This document shows, piece by piece, positions 1 through 9,009 of a stretch of DNA of 64,000 nt (position 1 is its first letter; each line of letters starts with the position of its first letter). A program made the position numbers and the translations under genes. A model generated the notes under the pieces. The model searched no databases and was not told the origin of the DNA. It saw nothing but the letters and a program-made list of their open reading frames with translations. Source of the DNA: Talaromyces rugulosus (taxonomy: Eukaryota; Ascomycota; Eurotiomycetes; Eurotiales; Trichocomaceae); the NCBI RefSeq assembly GCF_013368755.1, contig NC_049564.1, forward strand, positions 2,364,001 through 2,428,000, given 5' to 3'.

Positions 1-1464
1 CTATCACGGAATCTTTGCTGCATGCGAAACCTATCGATTCCCTCGCCGCGGAAAATTTCCAGAAGAATGATTCCTAGAGAAAGAATCTTTGGGTAGCTGT
101 GAAGGCATGCAGATACCGGTTTTTCATCCGTCTCCGACTCTGATGCACAGGGAGTAGAGGAACCTTGTTTACCGGAGCCTATGTTGGCCGTGATAAAGGG
201 CCTCTGCAGATATGCTAGGATCGATTGGTCTCTGATATCCTCCTCTTTCATGAAATGGATCGTATCTTTCGACCAGGCCTCGGACATCCAGTGCGAGTCG
301 TAGAATTGCCACACTGCTTTTGCAACCAGGTAAGAGAGTTTAACTCGTAACGCATCGTCATCCTTTAGTTTCTTCTGATAAAGTAGGTTTCCCAGAGAGA
401 CACTAGGTTCATTGACAACCATGATGGACGGTGGATTATCCCTCTCCTTGGTCAGGCTGCCCCTGGTGCCTCTTAGGACAGGGTAACTGAGCGTCTGCTT
501 CCGGGTGAGCTTGCAGAATTCCTCGGGTGAAATATGGGAATGATCTGTGATACTTTTACTGTATATTGTTAGAGAAGGTTTGGAAAAGCTTCAGCTGGGA
601 TGTTCAGACCTCTGGAGGATAACACCTATTTGAGTCTCCCTCCAGCCCCAGAAAGTATCCTCGTCGGTATGAAGATGCGAAATGAATAGGCTAAATGGCA
701 CCGAGTCCTGTTCCGTCTCGACTTCAATGAGTGGCAATCCTACATTTACGATGAACCCAGGATTGCCTGCCAAAGAACAAGCACATGCTTCTACGAGAAT
801 GGTGTGCAGCTCTTGCACATACTCGGCCCGATCGACCTCTTTGATGCCTTCCGTTGGCAGGTCTGATAGGCACTCTCGTGATTTATCCCCCGTAAGCTCT
901 CCCAAATTTTCTAGCTCCGCCTGAAATTTCTCCCTATCAGACTTGGAACGGCTCCGTATATCTCCCAAGTTTTTTATACATTTTATTGCGCTGTTTCGCT
1001 TTTCCCGCGGCGAGCGACGGAGAATGGCCTCGAGATTGGAATAGGATGACCGACTGTACGTAGAAGGTTTCTTTCTCTGAAAATCCGGTGTGTCCTGCAT
1101 CATATAATAGTCAGCACCGCAGCCCTCTTGAACATATAGAGAATTGTGTAACCTTTGTTGCCTCTTCGAGGAGCGTGAGCAGGTTCAGGACTTGCTTCTC
1201 CTCCGGGGACCCTTTATGACACCCACTAGCATGCCACTGCGTGATGCATTTTCCAGCTTCGTCTAGATATTGCCCTAGGATAGCGAGGAAAGGGCGGAGT
1301 GGAGGGCTAGACGGTTGCGGCTCAGTCCGACTTTCTCGCACCACACTGATTGTGCTCGGTGGAGGCTTCGTCAACGACTTGACGACGTTGCGAAACGGTG
1401 GGAGGACTTTGAGAGCGAAGGATATCGCCGAAGAAGGAACGGAGGTGGAATTGTCTCTCGCCAT
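1..1464 (-). CDS. DUF7580 family protein (partial, 3' end outside window)
   Basis: Three exons can be joined in frame on the minus strand: 1464-1153, 1094-626 and 544-1. Introns are 1095-1152 (58 nt, phase 0, branch GCTGAC) and 545-625 (81 nt, phase 1). The second half has the features of fungal DUF7580 proteins: a stretch with FSLFISH and WGWRETQI, then SHISPEEFCKLTRKQTLSYP, VVNEPSVSLGNLLY, and a kinase-helix-F-like YPKILSLGIILLEI just before the window edge. DUF7580 proteins are fungal, of unknown biochemistry and kinase-like in fold. The N-terminus (about 100 aa, Ser/Pro-rich, then a predicted helix) is not recognised. The start at 1464 is tentative; another ATG at 1617 with an unresolved intron is possible. 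The gene is divergent from NLR1, with 313 bp between the two start codons, so they may share a promoter (inference). Confidence 0.72.
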
Positions 1465-1777
1465 TGGCTTCCATAAATTCAGAGTAGAAAGTCATTTGAG
1501 ACGCAACGGAATAGACTCACTTGGGGGTGGCGATGAAGTGGGGTTGGAGTAGGTGGTGCGGGGCACAGTGGTGAAACGCGACACTCTTACCTCGATTTTC
1601 GGGTTCAGCCTCACCATTCTGAATCTCGAGTATTCAGTACCAACAACGGCTATATTCAATCAGCAGGGCAGCTGCGGCCTGGACGAATACTTCCACCCAA
1701 TCGAAATCCCCCGCAGAGGGATCGACTGACCGCTAAACGGAGATTCTAGGCGATGTGATTTTAAACCCTTTGCAAAT
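1465..1777. promoter_or_regulatory. Divergent intergenic region between DUF7580 gene and NLR1
   Basis: This 313-bp gap separates the presumed start codons of two divergent genes, so it must hold both promoters or 5' leaders. No clear TATA box or named operator is visible. A possible extra 5' exon of the DUF7580 gene lies here (ATG at 1617 on the minus strand, donor-like AAGTGAGT near 1520), but its reading phase could not be made to fit. Confidence 0.4.
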
Positions 1778-4700
1778 ATGGAGTACGTCACGATACCAAC
1801 TGAAATAGCGAGGAGCGCAACTGCGTGTAAGGAAATTTTGGACATGCATGCCCCGAAGGAGCATGCATGGATTCGATCGGCGCAACTCGACTTCAACCTT
1901 TGGTGCTGCGCTATCAAAGCCACATCACTTGACAAATCGGGGATGGATCACAGGTTAAGGAACTATCCAGATGCACGAGAGTCAATTTGCAATCTTCTCG
2001 ATGCTTTGAAAACTTCTGTTGAAGGAGCAGTGGGCATCTATAGTGGGACTTGTAAGCTTCTGGTCTCCAATAATAATTATATAGCTAACTGTGAGATCCG
2101 AAGCGAAAGAACTTGAAGATGACAAGTCAGAAGATGATATTCCTCAGTTAGTGGACGAGAATGACGCAGAAGCCCCTGCTTGGGAGGGAGAGTTAGAGGA
2201 CTCGGATAGCACACAGGAATCTGACGAAGTACAGTCTTCCTCGACAAAATCAGAGGCGTTATTTAATGAGGAATCCGAGAGTGAAGACAATGCTTTGAGC
2301 AACTCCGGTTCAACCTCGACCAATAATTCAGTTCTTGAAGAATACATCTCATATGTCAGAACGATTCTAGACCAACTGACAAGAATATCCCTCACCATCC
2401 GGAGAGCCGGCGCCAAGTATCGGTTTGAGAGAGCAGACAAGGCCTTGAAGGAGACAGAAGAAGTTAAAGCATTCCGTCAGCATCTTACAACAATCATCAA
2501 CTCTGGATTTCCCGACAAAGATGCCGAGGGCTTGCCGGCCACGGAAAAGATGAAACGAGTCTATGATGACAGCAAATTCAGCCCCGTCAAGTTGAAATTG
2601 ATACGTGCAAATATTCTCCGTAGACATCGCATTGAGTATTTCACCAAAGCACGAGCTAGAACGCATGCTCCAGTAGAGGTGCCAGAGGAAGTCCAGGTGC
2701 AGAAGCCTGACAAGACTCCAGCTGCGGTGGATAACGCTCCTCCTACGAGCATTGTATCTTCGAAAGAAAAAGAAAGTCAGCCAGTCACCCCAATTGCTCC
2801 TCAAGCGCATGAGGCGCCAGCCGAAAGGACCCGCTCAATCTACACTGCCGCAGTAACGGCGACCGATGTTGGCCCGAATTTTGATACTACGGATCTATCC
2901 GCGAATAAGACGCCATCAAGGATAACCAGGGTGACAAAGATTGGGGGATCGCAGGCCTATCCGGGGTGTCCAAAGCCCCTGCCAAATGGGACACTAATCT
3001 GTCCGTACTGCAATGATAAACTGCCAGACTCGTATGCGAAGAATGAACAAAGTTGGAAGTAAGTACCAGAGGCTAGTTTGCATCCCATTTACTGATATAT
3101 TCCAGAGCACACGTCGCTCAAGATATTCTCCCCTACTCGTGCATTATGGAAGAGTGCAGCAACGATGATGAGATGTACCTCAAGGCAGATCAGCTACTTG
3201 CGCATATGAGAGCGAAACATTCTTCAACAAAATGGACTTGCAATCCTTGCTCGACCCACACCAAACAGGCCTCCGAATTCGATCAGTCTGATCCACAAGT
3301 TCTAGTTTTCTTTGACAGTGCCGAAAGCTGGCAGGCCCACACAGAACAAGAGCATGGGAACCTTGGACCAGCGCCCCAGCGAGATATCCTCATGGAACTC
3401 AGCAAGCGACAACTCATTGGCCCGCTGGTGTGTCCGCTATGTAAAACAGAGCCCACGGAGCCGAGGACAGGCATCGACGAGCACATATTGAAGCACTTAC
3501 ACGAGTTCGCGCTTCGAGCGCTTCCTGGAGATGCCGGATCAGCGAATGAGAAAGAAAGCACTACGTTTCAGGTATCGAGTAGCGCCAATCTACTCTCGTA
3601 TACGACAGACAGTTGGACTGCCAATGTCGGTACTCCAGGTGATGAATTCATCCGCTATAAAATGGTGATGGAAATATTTGACGGCCTCGAACCAAGATTG
3701 GAAAGATTCGAACCGGAATTCAGTGAGCAAGCCCGAACAGGCCTGAGAAGATGTCGGAATATCATGACATCTCAATATCATGACCCTAACAACAGAATTC
3801 AAATTTATGATCCTTCAATCATCAATCTACTGGAAGTTTACCACATATTTAGCAACACTGATAAAATTCCACGGATTCAAGACCAACCATATCCGCCACA
3901 CAACATCACCCTTGAGATGGAGCAGGATATTTTAAATGCAGCTTTGGAGCGAATTTTTGACATGAACGATAGCGGAATAGCAGCTACAGAAGATTTTCTG
4001 AATCTTCTCGAAAGTAAGTAGAAGTTTCACCTATCTGCTATATAGCAAAGGCCGGCTGTATGTTAAGGCAAATGGACTTGGCTAACTAAATCTTAGGAAA
4101 GGTCAAGTATCCCATCGATTTACCTCTTCCGTCTCCCAGCCCAGACCGAGTCGACATTGAAGACATTGCAGAAAGGATAGACACTGGCTTGACCAAAGAC
4201 ACCGATCTGACCAGGCATTCTAACAAGTACAAAAACAGCCCTATGCCTCTTGGCGAAGAATTCAAGAAGCCCACAAAGGATGCCATTGGACTTGTTAGAG
4301 AATTGAGTCTCCTGCCAAATATCATACTCACTGGGCGTGATCCTGACAAGATCACCAAGACTACAGTAAAGCTAGTCAATGAGTTGAAAAGGCAGGTAGA
4401 AGATTGGTCAATTCTCTGGGTTGACGCTCGAAGCGTAGCTTCCATCCAGAAGTCATGCGTGCAGATCCTCGAAACCCTCATCGGAACGGAACTCAGAGAT
4501 GGATCAAGATATGAAATTTCTAGATATGGGGCCAAGGCACTTTTCCACTACCTCTCTTGGACGTATGAGGGTCTTTGGATTATGGTCTTTGATGGATTAG
4601 AGGCAGATGGGGCAATATATCTCCGACTGGAGAATATGTTCCCTCGTTCTTGTGCCGGAACACTCATAATATCCACGACTGACCCTACATCCGCCCAGTT

Positions 4701-7700
4701 GCTTGGCCTGGCAGAAGTTATTCAACTTCCCGAAGCAGATAGTTCTCTGATGGTCGACCTGATCAACGACATCGATCTGAAGAAGTTGAAGGTCGTGATG
4801 GAGGCACAGTTTGACTCATTCTCTGACCAAGACGAAGTCCAATGCCTCCCAGGCACTAGGACCGAGCTCCTTCAGCAAATAATGGAATGGGCTATGTCGC
4901 CGTCCCAAAAAAGCATTTTCTGGCTAAAGGGAATGGCTGGGACAGGAAAATCCACAATATCTCGAACTGTGGCAAGGTCACTCAAGAACACCAACCATCT
5001 AGGTGCCAGCTTCTTCTTTAAGCGGGGTGGAGGGGACGCAGGGAACGCGAAGAAGTTTTTCCCGACATTGACAGGGCAACTGATGCTCAGGATCTCTGGA
5101 CTAAGATATGGCGTGCAAAAGGTGCTCAATCATGACCCTAATATTGCTTCAAAATCACTCAGTGAGCAGTTTGAGAAACTACTCCTTCAACCACTGCTTA
5201 ATCTTGACCGACTCAGTGGACAACGTCAAACCGCTGTGATGGTTATTGACGCATTAGATGAATGTGAACATGATCAAGATGTCCAGATTATAATTCAACT
5301 ACTGCCTCTTCTACAGAAGGTAGAAGCAGTTCATCTTCGGATCTTCGTGACTAGCAGACCTGAACTGCCAATTCGCCATGGCTTTTCAAAGGTCGCGGAT
5401 CATGAATATCAGGACCTAGCTCTTCATGAGATACCCGAAGAAGTGACAGAACATGATATAAATTTATTTCTACAAGACCGATTTGCAAAGATTAAACACG
5501 ACAGAAATATTTCGCAAGACTGGCCTGGCGATGATGTCATCCAAGAATTGGTTACAATGTCTTTTCCACTTTTTAGCTCGGCTGCCACAGTATGTCGTTA
5601 CATCGAGAATTCAAAATGGGAACCTAAATTGCGCCTTGCAGAGCTTCTCTCGGACCAAGCCAAATATGTATCAAGAATGGATAAGATATACCTACCAATT
5701 CTAGAACGACTGCTAGACGACCAAGAAGGTGATGAGTCAGAGCAGCAGCAGCTCCTGAAAGAGTTCCAGATAATGGTCGGTGTCATCATCCTTCTTGCTG
5801 TTCCGCTTTCTATAAATGCGCTATCATTATTCCTGGAAATAGGAGCAGACCAGATCAGCAATCTACTTGAATCATTTCGATCTGTTTTAAGCGTTCCTAG
5901 TGATCGAGACCAGCCTGTGAGGATTCTGCATCTATCATTTCGGGACTTTGTGGTCCAGCCTGGAACCAAGTTCTCTGTAGATAGGGCGCAGAAGCACAAA
6001 GAAATTGCTAAGTTGTGCCTTAAAACTATGCGACGTTGTTTACAGAGAGATATCTGCCATCTAGAAGGCCCTGGAACGCGTAGAGCAGACATCGACGCTC
6101 AACATATCCGCCGATGTATACCAGCGGAATTACAATACTCTTGTCGCTACTGGATATACCATCTCGAGCAGAGTAACGCCATATCTTCTAATATAGAAGA
6201 TGTGCGACTTTTTCTCCAGGAACATTTTCTACATTGGGTAGAAACGATAGCCCTACTTGGCCTCATATCAGAGGTGGTGGGTATGCTTGATCTTCTGCAC
6301 ATGGCTATACCAGTAAGCATCACAGTATACAGTCATTTAAGATATACACTAAAAGATGTAGGGCGATGATAATTCTGTATTATCTAATTTTGTGCATGAT
6401 GGAAAGCGCTTTATTCTTAAAAATCGCCAGATAGCCGATGAAGTACCACTTCAAATTTATTGCGCAGGATTGGTATTTGCACCTCGAACGGCAATAATTC
6501 GTACAGTGTTCAACCGAGACATTCCTAGCTGGATATGCCGGCTGCCACAAGTTAACGAAAGATGGAGTGCAGAATTACAGACTCTCGAGGGTCATTCTAG
6601 CTCAGTTTCATCAGTAGCCTTCTCTCCTGACGGCCGGCTACTGGCGTCCAGTTCTTTTGACCAGACAGTGCGGCTCTGGGATACAGCAACAGGTAGTCTA
6701 CAGCAGACTCTTGAGGATCATTCTGGCTCGGTTTTATCAGTAGCCTTCTCTCTTAACGGCCGGCTACTAGCATCCGGCTCTCAGGACAAGACAGTACGCC
6801 TTTGGGACACAGCGACAGGTTGTCTACAGCAGACTCTTGAGGGTCATTCTAGCTCAGTTTCATCAGTAGCCTTCTCTCCTGACGGCCGGATACTGGCATC
6901 CGGCTCTTGGGACAAGACAGTGCGCCTTTGGGACACTGCGACAGGCGCTCTACAGCAGACTCTCAAAGGCCACTCTGACTCAGTTTCGTCAGTGGCCTTC
7001 TCTCCTGACGGCCGGCTACTGGCATCCGGCTCTCGGGACAAGACAGTGCGCCTTTGGGACACAGCGACAGGTTGTCTACAGCAAACTCTTAAGGGTCATT
7101 CTGGCTCAGTTTCATCAGTAGCCTTCTCTCCTGACGGCCGGCTACTGGCATCCGGCTCTCAGGACAAGACAGTGCGCCTTTGGGACACAGCGACAGGCGC
7201 TCTACAGCAAACTCTCGAGGGCCATTCTGACTCAGTTTCGTCAGTGGCCTTCTCGCCTGATGGCCGACTGCTGGCGTCCGGCGCTGGTGACGAGACAGTA
7301 CGCCTTTGGGACACAGCGACAGGCGCTCTACAACAGACTCTCGAGGGCCACTCTGACTCGGTTTCGTCAGTGGCCTTCTCTCCTGATGGCCGGCTACTGG
7401 CGTCCAGTTCTTTTGACCAGACAGTACGCCTTTGGGAAACAGCGACAGGCGCTCTACAACAGACTCTCGAGGGCCACTCTGACTCGGTTTCGTCAGTGGC
7501 CTTCTCTCCTGATGGCCGGCTACTGGCGTCCAGTTCTTTTGACCAGACAGTACGCCTTTGGGACACAGCGACAGGTGCTCTACAACAGACTCTCGAGGGC
7601 CACTCTGACTCGGTTTCGTCAGTGGCCTTCTCGCCTGATGGCCGACTGCTGGCGTCCGGCGCTGGTGACGAGACAGTACGCCTTTGGGACACAGCGACAG

Positions 7701-8260
7701 GCGCTCTACAGCAGACTCTCGAGGGCCATTCTGGCTGGGTTTATTCAGTGGCCTTCTCGCCTGATGGCCGGCTGCTGGCGTCCAGCGCTGGTGACAAGAC
7801 AGTACGCCTTTGGGACACAGCGACAGACGCTCTACAGCAGACTCTCAATGGCCACTCTGGCTCAGTTTCGTCAGTGGCCTTCTCTCCTGACGGCCGGCTA
7901 CTAGCATCCGGCTCTCAGGACAAGACAGTGCGCCTTTGGGACACAGCGACAGGTGGTCTACATGAGACCTTGACCACCAAGGGAATCGTCACAGAACTCG
8001 AATTTTCACAAGATAGGTCATATATCAACACCAACCTAGGATTGCTCAGGATGCAATCCGGGAATGGCAATAATATCTCCAGGCCACCCAAAACAAATCC
8101 AAATATATTTCTGGAAGGGCGGAACTGGGTGGTTCTAAATGGTAAACAAGTACTATGGCTTCCTCCTGAGACTAGGCCTTCTTGTTCAGCAATAAAATCA
8201 AATATGCTCGCTCTGGGACATGCGTCAGGTCGGATTTCCTTCATAGGATTTCGGGTATAG
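1778..8260 (+). CDS. NLR1: zinc-finger / NB-ARC-like / NACHT / WD40 STAND protein
   Basis: Five exons are proposed: 1778-2051, 2104-3058, 3106-4013, 4097-6312 and 6362-8260, about 2083 aa. Introns 2-4 (47, 83 and 49 nt) have good donors and acceptors and matching phases. The first acceptor (2103 or 2109) is less certain. Domains in order: an N-terminal helical region of the kind preceding acuF-type zinc fingers (DHRLRNYPDARESICNLLDAL); an acidic Ser/Glu stretch; Cys/His zinc-finger motifs (CPYC near residue 391, CPLC with HILKHLHEFALRALP near 520-545); an NB-ARC-like domain (about 745-930) with a decayed P-loop; NACHT with Walker A GMAGTGKST (about 991) and Walker B VIDALDEC (about 1095); the linker FILKNRQIADEVPLQIY; then 11 WD40 repeats and a degenerate twelfth. 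Such proteins act as cytosolic non-self or heterokaryon-incompatibility sensors (family knowledge). No frameshift is seen. The fusion of acuF-type fingers, NB-ARC-like and NACHT-WD40 parts is unusual. Confidence 0.85.
6577..7963 (+). repeat. NLR1 WD40 repeat array, 11 x 126 bp
   Basis: Eleven in-frame 42-codon units run through the last exon of NLR1, each with a GHSxSVxSVAFSPDGRLLAS core and an SxDxTVRLWDTATG end. Units 7 and 8 differ at only a few bases, as do units 6 and 9, indicating recent duplication of a block of units. The differences concentrate at the residue after GHS, the residue before SVAF, and the ASxSxD loop (SFDQ, SQDK, SWDK, SRDK, AGDE, AGDK). A degenerate twelfth unit (TLTTKGIVTELEFS) closes the array. 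Confidence 0.92.
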
Positions 8261-8796
8261 TAGGTCTTAATTAGTTGGTTTGATATCTTCGTATATCTTC
8301 TAGTCTCTTATAGGAGGGCCTAGGAGAGATAGAGAATTTATTTCGACTGATTTCTTTCCCAGAATATGCTACATGTTTCCTACAGATTCCAACATAGTGG
8401 CAAATGCGCAAGATCTAGTTGCCACAAGTCTATCCTGACTTAAGCATCTTTTGAGCTATTTGTCACATAGTAAATGAAACTGTAGAAGAAAACAGGTACA
8501 GTAGCTGATTATTATGGATAGCTAATCCACGGTATTTGGTGCTCATCAAGGCGTTCCATAAGCCATGTGGGGTGACGACATCGCAAAGAGCCTTAAGGCA
8601 ATTCAATGGGAGCTAGCCAAGTCACGTAATTAACATTAGGTGGTAGAACTTAGTATTCTCGGCCCGAGAACTAAGTATCGGGGAAACTCCACGTGACACA
8701 TGGAGACATTTTCATCTGGGACAGGGTGGACTCTAGTTTGAAAGTATAGTACTAAATGTACTCCGTAGATCTGCGCCAATTGTTTGTGGGCCTGTG

Positions 8797-8814
8797 TACG
8801 GAGTACTCCGTACA
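8797..8814. repeat. 18-bp perfect palindrome GTACGGAGTACTCCGTAC
   Basis: The stretch reads the same on both strands. A related half-site (TACTCCGTAG) lies about 40 bp upstream at 8759. Palindromes of this TACGGAGTACTCCGTA type recur in intergenic DNA of Aspergillaceae genomes (background knowledge, not checked here). Function is unknown; it could be a protein-binding site or a mobile-element scar. Confidence 0.6.
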
Positions 8815-8844
8815 GAAAAGTGCGTATATAATATTCATACAGTA

Positions 8845-8998
8845 CTGTATATTACCTGTTTCATACCACATGTAATTTACACTAAGCCTTATTTGAAACA
8901 GGGACTCAATAACCTACTCAGACTAATGTCTTGGCAGTGGGGCTAGAAGAAAACTGTTTTATGTTTATCAGTCAAACCGATTTCGGGAATGACTGTAC
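8845..8998 (+). repeat. Repeated block, copy 1 (ends at conserved ATG)
   Basis: About 150 bp from CTGTATATTACC to CGATTTCGGGAATGACTGTA. Copies occur at 27276-27430 (minus strand) and 32721-32870 (plus strand). All contain TTTGAAACA, GACTAAT, CTTGGCAG or CTCGGCAG with GGGGCT, and the near-identical GTCAAACCGATTTCG(G/A)GAATG. In this copy the frame from the ATG (8989) closes after 13 codons. Confidence 0.75.
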
Positions 8999-9009
8999 AA
9001 TCTGTGATT

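Larger units (their letters stand above)
4741..8998 (+). repeat. Segmental duplication copy A (NACHT-WD40 plus 3' flank)
   Basis: This segment is homologous over its whole length to 31629-27276 on the opposite strand. It begins in NLR1 at the codons for SSLMVDLI, covers the NACHT, the 49-nt intron and the WD40 exon, and continues through the 3' flank to a ~150-bp block ending at an ATG (8989). Shared flank landmarks include an AGGAGGGCCTRGGAGAG stretch after the stop, a segment reading AGTACTAAA(T/C)GT(A/G)CTCCGTAGATCTGC, and CTGTATATTACC followed by TTTCATACCACA. Many differences in the flank are transitions. Confidence 0.85.
8261..9009. other. Intergenic region between convergent NLR1 and patatin genes
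   Basis: No gene is seen. The region is the duplicated NLR 3' flank. It contains a perfect 18-bp palindrome (see separate entry) and ends in the repeated block. The patatin gene's stop codon lies directly after the end of the duplicated block. Confidence 0.6.

Noticed and set aside
6313..6361. Apparent frameshift between the NACHT and WD40 parts of NLR1 (and at 29991-30039 in NLR2)
   Set aside because: Both are 49-nt introns with GTAAGC donors and TAG acceptors that restore frame exactly, so neither gene is broken there.
7159..7692. Long minus-strand open frame antisense to the NLR1 WD40 array (and similar ones at 6844-7062)
   Set aside because: Periodic shadow of the 126-bp repeats; encodes a repeating Arg/Ser-rich pattern with no independent evidence.
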